A stretch of 64,000 bases of DNA from Sphaerolaimus hirsutus. Its lineage: Eukaryota; Nematoda; Chromadorea; Monhysterida; Sphaerolaimidae. A program made the position numbers and the translations under genes. The first letter of the stretch is position 1, and each line of letters opens with the position of its first letter. Below the pieces are notes generated by a model, which was not told where the DNA came from, made no database searches, and saw only the letters and a program-made list of their open reading frames with translations. Positions 21,701 through 36,700 of this stretch are shown piece after piece. The stretch is taken from NCBI GenBank assembly GCA_964036195.1, contig OZ038459.1, positions 7,127,206 through 7,191,205 of the forward strand, written 5' to 3'.

Positions 21701-24700
21701 ATTACCCTCAAAGACGCAGAAAATCGACGAACCTTAAGTTTATCATTCCCGGCAGCAGAAATGTGCAATTTTCGCACGTCCGATGGAACCTGCGGTCAGT
21801 AGATTAAAAACGGGGCTGCCTTCAATTTTCGAGACTACCGTAATCGAGGAATAAAAAAACGCACGTGCACAAGTGTCATTGCATCGTTGGTAACGTTTCT
21901 CAACACCGTAATATTGCCGCCATATTTGACGCCAATTGTCAATGATGGTTTTTGTTGATTTCGAGGGTTCAGACGTTTGCTCTTGCGCAAACTTTTCAAC
22001 TTTTCCACTCTTTCGTACTCATAAAGCGCGCGATACGCGTAGTAAGTGTCCTGAAAGTTGATTATTTGAATTATTTTTGTAGTGTATTGATAATTGATGA
22101 ATATTTATAAATAAAAAAATTATTTATGTACAGTTGGCCCTGTGCCATTACGCATGTAGACCCATCACGCATGTAGACCCGGCACACATTTAACAATACC
22201 CGGTATGCTGAAAATATGTAACAAACAAATGACCTAGTGATTTTTAAAGCGAAAATCTATAAAAAGTAGCGGGGGGCTGTTCAGGGGAAAGTAGCCAACA
22301 AATGGTTTAGATAGATACTCTGTGGCTCTGGGGTAGATAGATAGCTGGGCAGTTTGGGCGGGGTTACCCGCCCCCTTTCTTACCCCTGCGGGTATAATGT
22401 GTCTATAATGGGTCTACATGCGTAATGGGTTTGCATGCGTAATAGGCCTGACCCGTACAGTTCAAAGTGGAAGATTAGAAAAAATAGGCCATCAGGTGAT
22501 GGACATAAGTTCCCTGCTCGGATCATCTTAGTACGACATAAACTTTGAAAAAGACTTAAATATTATCTCACACATTGCCAGTCAGTGTGGCACATTTCCA
22601 CAACATTTTACAGGGTTCGAGGCTCGAGCCCCGCCAAAATCAAACAAAAATCCAAAAATCCCAAGCACCAAAGCATAAACATAGTCGCCCTCAACATCTG
22701 CCTCGCTGTGCAACCAATCAGCTAATCGATCCAAAGGCAAAGTGGGCGGTCCGATTTCTCTGGAGGATAAGTCTGCATCCCGTCCGTGGGTGTCCACGAA
22801 GGCTAGGAGACCCATCTGGGGGAAATGGTTTTGTGGTTTCTATTGGGTGTTTAGACGGCTTTGATTTGATGATAATGTTTTAAAAGATTGAAATTTAAGA
22901 AAATTGGAAATATGTGTCTCCTATTTGGGATATAAACGAATGTTTTTTTGGCGTTATATGCATCATAAGTTATAATAAATACACAATACTGACAAATGAC
23001 AATTTGAACATTCCTCCCGCCGTGTAAACATTCTCCCATGGCCATTTTTTTCTGCGCCCAAGCGCCATGACACTTTCTGCTATGGCGCTAGCGTCATGGC
23101 ACTTTTACGCCACCACCCTTGAGTCAACAAAATAATACAGCTGCCGATAAATACGGTAATTAAATCACAAAATGCTTTGCCAGAGAGGCACACCGCAGAT
23201 ATACTTCGCCCCCCCCCCCAATTTCCAACAACTCACAGCATTAAGCAAGATCTCATTTGCTTTCTCCATATCATAACTTGCTCTATCAATGAACGCTCTT
23301 ATTCTGTCGTAAAGGCCATTTTGTCGCCAGGCGCCAGACTTTTTGGCGCCATAACGCCACAACGGGCCATTCGAATCACCTGAAAATGAAAGATTTTGTA
23401 TTGTGATGGATTTTGGTAATAATTTTGTCGTTGTCATTGTTGTATGTCAGTGATATGCATTTTCTGATGAAAATTGCACGTGGAGATAGATATCCGAGGT
23501 TGATTTTCACGTTGATTCGCACTAAATTTTATGACAGCAGAAAAATTGATTTCAGAATGCGGCAACAAAACAATCTGAATTAACCGGCTGAAAACGTTTG
23601 AAAAAGCGATTCTATACTGAATACTCGAATCTAAAAATAACTCTATAAAAAGGTATAAATACTCCGCGGACCGCACGTTATGCATTTTTCTGAAGGGAAC
23701 ACCTCGTTGTGACTTCAGCTTTAATAAAATCAGAACGTTTCAGGGAAAAAGCATTTGTCGCTTGTATGCGACTCCGCCTTTTTCTTTTTGGAATATTTTG
23801 TTTTCGTGAAAGTCCCTGCATAAGTACTTAAATATCCAGCTAGCGCGTTATCGACCAAGACATAGTAATTTTGTAAGCATAGTTTGCGGTCCGCCGAGCT
23901 AACCATTTTCATTTTCATATTTGCATATTTTCTATTAATCATTTTCATTATCATATTTGCAATTCAACCAAACAATTACCATTTTGAAATATTTATGCAC
24001 GACTGACACCCAATCTACGGTTGTACCATAAAATCATATCGTGATCGTGACCTAAATGATTTTCAAGCACCTGTTCGACGTAAATGATTAAAACATTTGA
24101 TAAATAGTGAATACTCTCGTGTATACTTGCTGAAACGTATTTACGCTTACTCGAAAAATGTGTATACTCGAGTTTTATTAACTATAACGTCATGAATCAT
24201 AATCGCGTGCGGTCCGCGGTGTTATAAGAGTGATGAATTTCGCGATCAGCCGCATAGCAGTGAATGTTGCATCGGGTCACGTGACATTTTTTACTTTTAC
24301 TCATGAGTAAACGTGAGTAAACGTACTTTTCCCTCGGAAAACGTAAAAGTGTGTATTTTTAAGAAATGTCGTACCAATTTAGGAACAAAATCACCAATTT
24401 TCATAACTTTTTGCCTGATTTAAGCCATTTTGAGATATATGCGCCCATATATCCATTTTCGACTACTTTCCACTATCTTTAGCATATTTACTCCCTTTTT
24501 CCCTTCTATGCTCTAAAAAATCTATATAAAAAAAAACGAAAAACGTTTCTGAAATACGTTTTCTGTACACGAGTACTTTCAAAAAGTATACGTAAAAGCG
24601 AGTACATAAACTTTTTCAGAGGAAACGTAAACGTATTCACTTTGTACTCGAGTAAAAGAAAATACGTTTTAACAACGATGGACTATTATAGGTATTTATT

Positions 24701-27700
24701 TTTACGCACAGGGATGACCGATTTTGGAAGGGCAATTTTTTGGAATTTTTTCATAAATGTGCATTTTAAGGATAGCTCTTTTATAATTCAATGTTACAAA
24801 CGTTTGAACTTTATCATTTTTTAAAATGGTTTAAAGCTGTAAATACCACAGGTCTATTTTTTTGTAGTCACCACATCACACCAATTACCTGTAAACTTTG
24901 CATAAACACCTGTTAAATACATAAAAGTGGGGATATTAAGTGCAGAATAGTGATCGAATGGCGTCATTTGAGGACGCCACGCCATGGTGCCTGACACTCC
25001 CTTTTCAAAAAGGCGCCACCGTTTTCTGTGGCACACTTGGCGCCCTGTTTCCGAATGACGCTATGGCGCCATGGACGTTTGACGCCTTTTTTTCTGGCGC
25101 TGTTTCCATCGCTAGTGAGGAAAACGTAAATACGTGCAACACCCAAATAATATGATCACATTTTCCATAACTGCATCATTCATGTAAATAGTTGCAGCAA
25201 AAGGGATAAGGCATGGCCGACTTTCATCCATAAAGCTAAATTTATAATCCAGATCGCTATTCAAAGCTATGCATTGGCTTCCTGACTGACACATGCTGCA
25301 GCGGGAAGCATAACAGGAAGTTAACAGTCCATGTTGCCCTGGCCCCAAATTCAATAAGAACGAAGGGCGACCCGCACAGGAGACAGATTTGTCGGGCAAT
25401 GCCCTACGCACGACAAAAACACAAAACAAAAACACGCGTTTGGCGAGCAAACCCGATTCATTGACACAGAAATGGATTCCATTCCGTTCAACATTAGTGA
25501 ATTTTATTTTTGAGTATAATACATAATTTTTTTTTAATATTAGGGCCGGTAATAACGATAACGAAATTACGGAAAATATTTTTGCCTGACATCGTTATTG
25601 TCGTGCAGTGTCCATTCGTCCTACCCTACAAAAGTCTCTGTGCGTGTTTTTTTGACGTTATCCCACGAAAAGATTTGTCGCAGCGCACTGGCCAAAAAAT
25701 CTGGCGGGAGGAGTGAATTTGGCCGCTGTACTTAGCTGTTTCAGCCTTTGATGAATACATAAATAAAATAAAGTCCAAATGATATGGCTATTGGCTTCAT
25801 CGCCAGTAAAATTTTGCAAGCTATAGTATACTCGACCGACCGCAAAGTATGCGCCCAAAATTACTTATGTCTTAGTCGATCATGCACGAGCTGGATACTT
25901 ATGTACGCAGTTTTACAACAGAGCAAATATTTAAAAAAAGAAAATACAATAGAATAGAAAAGGCGGAGTCAACATACAATGTTTCATTCCCGAAATAATT
26001 TCATATTTGATTTACTGTTTTCAACAAATCAGCTTTCATTCAATATCGTGGCGCGATTCAAAATCGCTGTATTAATGGCGCCAGTCATGCATCTACCGAA
26101 TGGAACGCGTACTTTCCGCAGAATACTACCGTAATTTAATGAATGAAATCTTGTGATAAATTTCGTAATAAATTTTTCCATAGTACAAACGAAATATTAC
26201 GATGAAAAACTGTATAATTTTTGGTTCATCATTCAGATGGGTTACGGTAGGATTCCATACTAAGTGTGACGTCCACCGAGCAGGGGTCTCGAATGGGGGG
26301 GGGGGATTACCCATCCCCCCCTCAAACCGCCCAGCTATCAATCTATCCCGGAGGCCGCTCAGCTATCTATCTATCCCAGAGGCAAAATTTTGGGCTACTA
26401 CTCCCTAACCCCCCCCCCCTAAATCGCCCAGCTATCTACCTATCTGGAGCGATTTTTAAGAAACTATACCCCAATTTTCGCTCAAAATCGCTATTTTTCA
26501 TACCTTTTTATAGATTTTCACTTCTAAAATCATAGTTCTGGTTCCTTTTTTCCGTTTGCCTATTTTCCGCCTTTTTTAGTACTAAATGCTCTTGTATACC
26601 ATTTTTGAGCTATTTTACACCTACTTTTAGCGATTTTTCTCTCTTTTCTACCTTCTATGCACCGAAAAAGCCTATATATCGAACCACCACAACCCCTCAG
26701 AAAAATTTTCAGCGAACTATCTCTCCGGAGGAGCGATTTGCTATCTATCTAACCACTCAGAGGGTCGAAATTCAAGATACCCCTGCCACCGAGTATAGCA
26801 ATGCTCCGAGCATCATCACAAGAGCACTAAGCATAAGTACTAAACGATATCATTTGGGCAGATTTAATTTCAATGAAATTTGAGCCCAGCTGGGTTATTT
26901 CCGTACCAAAGTATATCATTTAAATAACTATTTAACAGTCTAATCACAAATCAAGTGTTTACAATCTTCAGCGTGTTTACTCTGACGGCGTGAATAGATT
27001 TGCATGCTTTTAAGCTAAATAGTGACTCATACTAAATATCATGGATTACACTTAGAATAACCCTTCATTATTGCCCATTTCCCTTACGTCATCACTTTGC
27101 TCAACTTTTGAGTATAGGATTCAGTTGACGTTGAGCGCATACCGTATGTCTCCGGGTATAATTCCCCCCCCCCCCCGATCATGGTGCTCAGGGCACTATA
27201 CATTGCAAAAAGTTCCATGCATAGTGCCCGGGCACTATGCAATGCACATAAATTATTTGGCAAACACAGCGGATTACCGAACAAAGCGGAAGTTCTCACG
27301 CATGCTGGCGCCTGTTGTTGGATAAGATAATCACTAGATTTGGATACAAGTTGCTTGACAAATGACTCTTTAATTTATATTTGTCATGACAATTAACACT
27401 TTACTTTACATTTGTCATGACAATTGACACTTTGCATGACATTTGACACTTTACAAAGCTTGGTGCTGCCCCTAGTTCCACCAATAAACAGGTAGAAACT
27501 CACGCAACAAGATATTTTTTTTTACAAAAATATGAATTTTTATACAATTTTACAAAAATACGGATTTTTATACAATTTTACAATTTTTTTTACAAAAATC
27601 GAATTTTTATACAATTTTTATTTTGAAATTTTCGATTTTATTTTATTTTATTTTATTCTTAAATTTTCCATTTTATTTTAATTTTATTTTTATTTATTTC

Positions 27701-30700
27701 TGAGATTTTGCTAACCCTGCTTATACCTAATAATATGTATTGAGCATCCATAAAAGGCGCGTTTAAGGGGTTTCAGTCACTCAACGACGCGTAGAAGCGT
27801 CACAAAATCTTGTGCTTACATGGTTTGAAAGCCTCGCGACAGTAACCAAATTTGACTGCATGGGCGCATGAAAAACTTAGTTCTATTTGCATCTCAGCAA
27901 GCCTGCTAAAATTTGCTGTTCATTTTATTATATCTGCCTCCATATCAGATCTTAATAACATGCTCAGATCTTAATAATATGCTCATTCATAACGCTATCC
28001 GCTATAATGGCTTATCCGTTTTCACGCGTTTCTGGAGTGCCTTATCCGTTTTCACGCGTTCCTGGAGTAATTATAGACTGGAAAATATTTAGAAAAAGAA
28101 TGACCACCGCACAGTTGCTGAAACGTATTTACGTATTTATTAACGTTTACACAGAAAGTATAAAAAAATTATACAGTGTAAATGTTTATACACCAGAACA
28201 GAGGTATTCCAGATTTTGAGCCTCCGGGGGGTTAGTTAGATAGCACATCGCTCCTCCGGAGATTGAAAACTAAAATTTTTTTGGGGGTTGCGTTGGTTCA
28301 ATATATACCGTATTTCCTCGAAATACCCCCAGGGGGTTTATTTTTGCAGGGTGGAATATTTGAGGGGGGTATTTCGACGGGGGGGGGGGCTTATTCGCGG
28401 GGGGGGGTTTATTATTTCGTCAGAAATTTTTACGATATTCATAGTAATGCGTACGCTTTTATATACACAAAACAGGTAATCAACGTGTCCAAGTAGGGTA
28501 TATTTGGACATATCAACGTCCATCGCTACACAAACTAGTATTTACATGTGTAGCTGCGATGCAAACTGCGACCAATATATACATAATGTACACTGCATAC
28601 ATCATGTACATAATTCCAGACGGGGGGTATTTCGAAGGGGGGGGGTTATTTTTTCCCCAGCCCAAAAACACCTGGGGGTATTTCGAGGGGGGGGGGGGGG
28701 GTTAATTCAAGGGGAGGGGGGTAAATCGAGGAAATACGGTATATATGTTGGCTTTTTAAGTGTGTAGAAGGTAGAAAGGGGGAAAATTACAAAAATTTGT
28801 GAGAATGGGTATATAAGCACATATTTCACGAAAATCAGCTGAAAATAGTTAGTAAAGTAAATATTAACGTGAATTGGTGATTTTGAAGGTGAAAACATAT
28901 AAAAAGCTATGAAAATTGGCAATTTGGGCAAAAATTGGGGTACATCTTCTCAAAAATAGCTTCAGATAGAAAAATAACTGGACGATTCCCGCAAAACACC
29001 CGATTCCTACCCCGCACCAGAACCGGGTGCTTACATTTGCTCCCAAAAGAGTGATGAAATTTTACGCTGAAGATGTAATTGTTTACGCTGACTCACTGTG
29101 GATGTTGAGAGAAAGTCATGACATTTTGCGTGTATTCTGGATTATAGACGCTACAAAATAATTACACCCGGGATCAAATTCTAAATACCGTATATCCTCG
29201 AATACCAACGGGAGTTATTATTTCGGCAGAGTTTTTGCAGGGGGGGGGTATTCAAGGAGAGGAGTTATATTTCTGGGCTATCTTAAAAACATAGGGCCCC
29301 TGACCCTGTAGTATCAATTCACGAGTTCAAACCTCCAATTAACTGTACTTTACTTCACCATCGCTAAGACACATATTTTGAGTCGTACTTGCACCGCGGT
29401 GCGTCACAACACAGCACACAACTGCGATGCAAACTGGCAAAAATAAATACCGTATATCCTCGAATAAGACCCCAGGGGAGTTATTTTTTCGTCAGTGTTT
29501 TTGAGGGGGGACTTATTCAAGGGGGAGGAGTTATTCAAGGGAGGGAGTTATTTTTTCCTCAGAAACTTCTCAGAATTTTTTCCTCAGACTGAATTCATCG
29601 TATGAATGCATTCTGTCAACTCACGTAATTCATGTATTTAACAGTTAAACAACAACAAAAAGGTGTTTATGCACTGCGTACATGTCATGTATCTGATGTC
29701 GCTGCCATACATTAACATTCTTTTGTATTTACATCGATAATTTTTGTAAGTTTTATAGCAAATTTTTCACCCAGAGAGGGGACTTATTCAAGAGGGGGGA
29801 GTTATTCGAGGGGGGGGAGTTATTTTTTCGTCAGTGTGTTTGAGGGGGGAGTTATTCAAGGGGGAGGAGTTATTTGAGGGGGGTCTTATTCGAGGATATA
29901 CGGTACATCATGTACATCATTCCAGATGGGGGGTATTACGAGGGGGGGGGGGGGGTTAATTCAAGGGTTTTTTTTCGAGGAAATACGGTATCCTATCCTA
30001 TCTACATATGTAGATAAATTTACCTTGTGTTCAATTTAACAAGACTTTGCTACAGTCACGTATTGCATAATGATCGAGCGGACCGGACGCTATCAACAAA
30101 CGTTACCGTATTTTGGAGAATTAAGTAAAAAATTGTGCAACAAATTCACCCGTTGTGAGTACAATGCGACAAGGGAATTTTATTTGGTTTGTTTTGTTCG
30201 ATGGAATGGGTACAGTAAGTCTCATATATAGTAAAGTGTGAAGTCAGTGGACCTCACCTTAACTCTCAGTAAGTTTCATCAAAATATGGCTTTCCTAGAC
30301 GATACTATTTTCGTTTTTTCGACACGACGACACTCATTTTCGATGAAAAATTTTCTGAAAAAGCAACGACATTGAATTTTACCGAAATTTTTAACAGCAG
30401 AATTTTCAATTTTTTTTGGGAGGGGGTCGTTTTCGAAAGTTTTTATCTAGATTCAAAACTGGATGATTTAATCCGAGTGGCTTGAAAAACCGTACCTATA
30501 TTGCTGCTATTCGAGGTTCAAATGTGCAGCGAGTAAACTTTTTCTACATGTGAGAAATCTCGTGTGGTTGGTGTGTGCATGCATTTTTAGCTTGATTTTC
30601 CCGGAAGATCGGATTACCTTTTTTCTGTATCAAACCTTGCAATTTTCATTGCATTTGGTTCGGGAGAAGTGAATTTTTTATTTTGAAGCAAAAATTTTTC

Positions 30701-33700
30701 ATTGGAAATCTTTGAATTTGGAATTATTGATATCCATCATCTGATACGACATGAAAAATAATATGCCTGTGACTTTAGATTATGCACGCATAGTTCACGC
30801 TGGAAACGTGCCAACGATATTTAGCGGAGCGCATCCGATTTTCGTAAAAGGAGGAAAAATCCATTGCTATTCGAACGTTTTACGTTAAAATATTTACAAA
30901 CCAAAAAATAAATAAAAGTAAAAAAATATTTTCACAAAAATCGCATGGTCTAGTTATCATTGACACGGTTCCAATGTGAGACATAATTGAAGAAGACATG
31001 AAGAAATAATTGCGCGCGCAGAGTATTAGGTCCGCCGAGTCATTTCGCTGAACAGAACTCCATCCAGTCTACACCATTCACCCTATGTCTCATTTTTCAC
31101 GACACATTTTCCAATTTCGCGAAATGCCAATATTCGTATTATTAAGTAGTAATTACGTACCTAGGTATATTTAATGCGGCGAGTATTTTTATTAAAATAT
31201 CCACCTTCCATTACACATTCTTATCGACATTTTATCACAACCAACGGCTGCAAAAAGTCACCCAAACAACACGTAACCTCTAAACTCCGCCCCCTTTGCT
31301 AACCATCGTGTCTCAATGTATACAATCTTGCCCTATTACTTGTAGTATACGCGCCGGCGGCAGCGGCCGCTGCAACGGCTATGGGATCGGATCTGTTTTC
31401 GTTGAACGCCAGCTGCTCGAACAGTTTTTGAATGACCAGGTGCCACGGCGGCACACGGTCGCCCCACCTGTGTAGATTGCAACATGCAGATTGTAGTTTT
31501 CCCTGTCAAGTGATAATTTTCACGGGCCCTGTGCCTGTAGACATGTAAACCCGCTCGGCATGTAGGTAAATATGGCTAAAAATAGGTATATCACCATATG
31601 TGAACAATAGCTATTAAAAGGTGAAAATTGACAAAATGGAACAAGAATAAAACATTTTGAGTTAAAATTTTGGAAAAAGCGCTCAAAATTTGCTCCATGA
31701 AAATAGATAGATAGCTGAACGATCTGGGGGGGGGGGCTCAGGGTAAAGTAACCCAAAGATTTGGATAGATAGATAGCTGAGCGGACGTCCGGGAAAGATA
31801 GATAGCTGGCCGATTTGGCGGGGCAGCCCCCCCACTGGAGACCCCTCCGACGGGTCTACATGCCGAGGGGGTTTACATGCCTATGAAGCCTACGTCATTT
31901 TACGCGGGCTTCAAATTGCTGTAAATTTAGCTTTGTGGAACGTGGAACCTCACTTGACTTGATATTTGAACATTCACACTTCACCGGGAACTTGACTGAA
32001 TTTAATAAGTACTTGACGGTGCATACGCGTGATTCGAGAAAATTAATACTGATGACTCAATCAATCCACGAGTAGCATACTCCACGCAACCTTGTCAAAT
32101 GTCATATTTATCATACAAATTTCGTGCGCAATTCAAATGTGAAGTGCGTAGTAAATAAATAGGTATCCAAACCTTTTCCAAATGGGCAGACAAGCTTGTT
32201 GAACGTAAGTGCCGCAGGAGTGAGTCAACATGACCATTGACGCAGACAGCAAATGCTGCTCGTCCGATCGAGACGCCTGCCGTTGCATGATAAGCTTGTG
32301 TTGCGTTTTGACGGATTTAAAGTCAGTGTTTAGAGCATTTAGATAACTATGAGCGTTTTTATGTTGTTTTACTGGATTTTGGAGGTTTCGTAGGTAAAGG
32401 TAAAGTTTTTAGGAGGTAAAATTCGACGTTGGCGTTATTCTTAATATTTTTCTTCAAAATTTTCCATGTCGGTCCAACAATTAACGAATTGCATGACGTC
32501 AGATACTAATCTAAATTAACTTTTCGTCGATAATCAATATTCTTATATTTTTCGATGCATAAATCCATTGCCCAATCCCAAAACGACCGGTGACTGGTGA
32601 TGGTAAAAACGCCAGGTGGCTGTCCCAAGCCCTGTATAATGTAAAGTAAAGTGTCAAATGTAAAGTAAACTGTCAAATGTAAAGTCAAGTGTAAAGTAAA
32701 CTGTCAATTGTCATGCAAAGTTCAGTAATAAAATATTTTCTTTTTTGTTTTGATTGACACTTTACTTTGCATTTGACTTTACATTTGAACCTTTACTTTA
32801 CACTTTACAGGGCTTGGGACTGCCCCCAGGACTTCGGCGCCAGAGCAAAATGGCGCCAAGCTCCATGGCGCTTTTTGCTTTGACACTAGCGCCATGGCGC
32901 GCAGTTACCAAACAACAAAACCAACCAATCTGCTCCTAGGCAAGTCACTTTTCAACCTCCCTTTATCGCTCAGTTTCAAAAGCCAACTCAATGCAGGGCA
33001 CACTAAAATGGGGGATGCCACTTGGTCACATTGTAATCCCGTTGCGAGAACTGTCAACCTGTAGGGGGGGGGATTTTTACAGGTTATTGGGTCGGATATT
33101 CTTGTGTTTTTGCTCTTGACTATTTCAAATTCAATTATGAAATTTGACTTTTTTTTGTGTCTTGAAATTCGTTATGAGTGCATAGATGCGTATTTAACGA
33201 CGTATAGATTAATAGATTTTTTGTTGTTGGTAAGTAGGCATTTTGTGCTTTTTGTTAGGTACTTACTCGCTGATATTTACCTTCTGCTCGACCTTTTGAC
33301 CATTTCACTGAAATTAAAGGCACCCAAAACATGCGGGTGCGTTATGATACCTAATACAAGTCACTAATTTGGTAATTTGGCACGCGTCCAAATGCGGAAA
33401 TTTCGGGGTTGTTGGAAAGAGTTTTAAAATTTACTTGCTTTTCACTGTCTTGGCAGAATAAGTGCATTTTGCACGGAGATCGGCATTTCTATTAAAAGAA
33501 AGATGGTACATCGCAAGACGTATGTAGGTAGTAAACTGGTGGAAAATATAAATGAGAAAATCACTTTATTGTATTTTACAGATCCCACATGAAAGCTGTC
33601 AGGCTGTCATCTTGTGTGAGGGTGACCCCAAGTGTTCACTATATATACCCTAGGGGGCACCCCCCTCAGGCCACCCTTGGTGCAGAAAATAATTTTTTTA

Positions 33701-36700
33701 TCTTTTTTTTCTGGAAAATATAAATGAGATTTCCATACAAATTTTTGTTCCCGATGAAATTTATATTTTTAATAATTTTTTTTCTAGACACTTTAGACAA
33801 AAAAGTTTTTTTGACATTGGTAGAGTGTAAGTATGCGCAACTTTTCTACCCCCTCAGAAACCCCAGAAGCCCCACACAATGATGGCGTTGTTGATCAAAT
33901 TAAAAAATTTTTTTGGAGAAAAACGTAGGTTAGAAAAAGTGGACAATCCACTATCCCAAGCTATTTATGGAGCACATGGGGGCCAGAATTGGCTCGCTCA
34001 GTGTCAGGGGCAACATATGGCTGCTCCTGGGCCCCGTTTTTGCACTTATGTATTTTTTATAGCAAATAATAAAAACAGCCCTGTGTAAAGAGGGCACTCA
34101 CGTGACAGCGCGTCCAGCGCCTGCAGTGTCATGATGCTAATCACAAAATACTTGTGCCCATTCAATGTGGGCACTAATTATCTGATAAAAACCTATAGGG
34201 GCCGATGGGCAATGTGCCCTGTATCTAGTGTGACTGGCCCAGACAAATAAAGAGGTCATGTCCAGAAAATCAAAAATCACAGTTTTTTAATTACAACCAC
34301 AATTTAGGTAATCACAAAGTTTAAAATCATTGTTGACATGGCTTCGTGGCACATGTCTGTATATTGGGGGTAATTTTTGTGTGGGGGAGTGGGCTGGGGG
34401 TCAAAATATACCCCCTACTTACCAGTGGGTCAAACGATGGCTTTGGGCAAGCCACAAGGAATTTTTATTTTTTGAAAAAGCACCAACACAAGTGTATTCA
34501 TCACTTGTGTTGTCAGCACACCAAAAAAAGGCTGCACACTTTACCGCAGCCATATTTTGTGTGTTTTTTGAAAATTCTCATTTATATTTTCCGGGAAAAA
34601 ATTGGCAAAATTTTTTCATTTATCTGTAGCAGCAGAACAGGGGGGTGCCATGGGGTGCCACTTGGCATTTATGTAGGCAAATGTTGTGGGCACCCCCACA
34701 ACAAATGGCAGCCATATTGGGCTGCACGTTTCCCTGTGAGATTGTTATGAAAAATGAGGTACCTGATTTCTCATTTAAATGTGCCACCAGTTTAGACATA
34801 AACGTCAATGCCAATCGTAGGTTTATACCCCCCGTTCACCGGGCTCCGTATACAATCCCGCCCCCCGCTCGAAAATCCTGGAAAATCCCTGATTATTTAT
34901 CAGCCACTTGCACAGGACCGTATTATGTTAGTCCTCATTCTCTTTCTATTTACAGCACTTCCGTAATTTTTCCTGTGCCGAAAACGTAGAAACCCATTTC
35001 AATGGTCTTGTAACGAGTTACTATTTCTAGCCTAGTGAGTTACTAGTGAGAAATACCGCGCATGAATTTTTCGCTTTATTTCCCCGCAAAATCGGATTAC
35101 TTTATTTTTAATTCTTTTTCATATCGAATTTTGCCATCTTCATGGCATAAAATATGGTTCGGGAGGAGTGGAAGGATTAATATAAATACAAGAATTTGGT
35201 CCGAAACCTTTGCATTTGTATTCTTTTCCATGATCGGATACAACATGAAAACAAATACACCAGGTGCCACCCCCAGACCCTGTAAAATGCCATGTAAAAT
35301 GGAAAATGTCATGCAAAGTGTCAAACGTCATGGAAAATGCCCTGCAAAATGGCAACTCGGTTGCCATTTTGCAGGCCATTTTCCATGACTTTTGACACTT
35401 TACATGACATTTGACATTTTGCAGGGCATTTTACAGCGTCTGGGACTGCCCCCAGTGACTTTAAACCGTGCACGTATTGCTCACGCTGGAAGCAATATAG
35501 CTACGTATTTTGATCAAATGAAATGACATGCAATAACAAATACCGCAAATCCTCGAATAAGGCCCCCCCCCCTCGAATAACTCCCCCCTGTTGGCGAGGC
35601 GAGGAAAAAAAAACTCCGCCCCTCGAATAACTCCCCCCTCTTGAATGACCCCCCGTTGGATGACAACGATACAATACAAAAATACAAAAGAATATTAGCC
35701 TACAGCAGCGACAGCAGATACATGATGTGTATGCAGTGTATACACACCTTTTTGTCGTTGTATACATGAAATACACAGTTAAATACATTAATTTCATGAG
35801 TTTACAGATTACATCCATGCAATGAATTAATTCCAAGGTATCCCCCCTCGAATAACTCCCCCCTCCAAAACGTCTGAGGAAAAAATAACTCCCCTGGGGT
35901 CTTATTCGAGGATTTAGGGTATGTAAGTGGTATTCCATATTGAAGTGCACACTTGGACACTGATAATTGGCGGTAAAATAATTACAGTCTTTACGTTCTC
36001 TTTTCTTCTTTAATCATAGCTCAATTTTTCTGAAGAGTTTCGCGGGGGCTCAATATCCAATTTTACAAGTGTAGAAAGCGAAAGAGGGCAAAATTGCTAG
36101 AAAATAAGCTAGAAATTTGCTCCACACTTGTATATACATTAAGGTCTATTTGAGGGAGTGTGCTACATTACACATACAAGCCCATATCACAGTATGTCTC
36201 CCTACACATGCCCGCGAGAGCAGATCACATGTCGCGTGTGCAATACACATACACGCACGCGGTGTTACGGAAATGTGTGTGCACCAGAGTTGCGAAAGCG
36301 TATTTACGCTTACCCGAAATACCCGGGTAAATGGGTATTTATACTTACGCTTACGCTTTCATAAAATACCCGTACGCTTTTTTACGCTTTCCCGGGCAAA
36401 ATACCCGGGTACTAAAAGCGTAAAAAAGCTTTTCACACGGTTCAGTTTTACACTTTTGAAAAAGCATAAAACCGCAAAAAAGAGTGAACGAAACAGCGTA
36501 CCAAAAAAATGACTGCGTGTGTGCAGTAGGTAATGTGCTGGAAAATGTGGCACATGTGCAAATTGTGTCGTAGTATGAATGTCTTGCTGATACTGTGTTG
36601 TCGAGCAAAACCGTGGCTTCAGATTAGAAATTTTGGGTTAAAAATAGATTCCGACAACGCTGTCCGCTGTCAAAAAGATTCCGCTGTCGACAGCACTAAC

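Noticed and set aside
25112-25450. 112-codon minus-strand ORF with several Cys
   Set aside because: No splice context that fits the neighbouring C3-like exons, no family match, and a GGCGCC repeat at one end; probably a remnant of a repeat.
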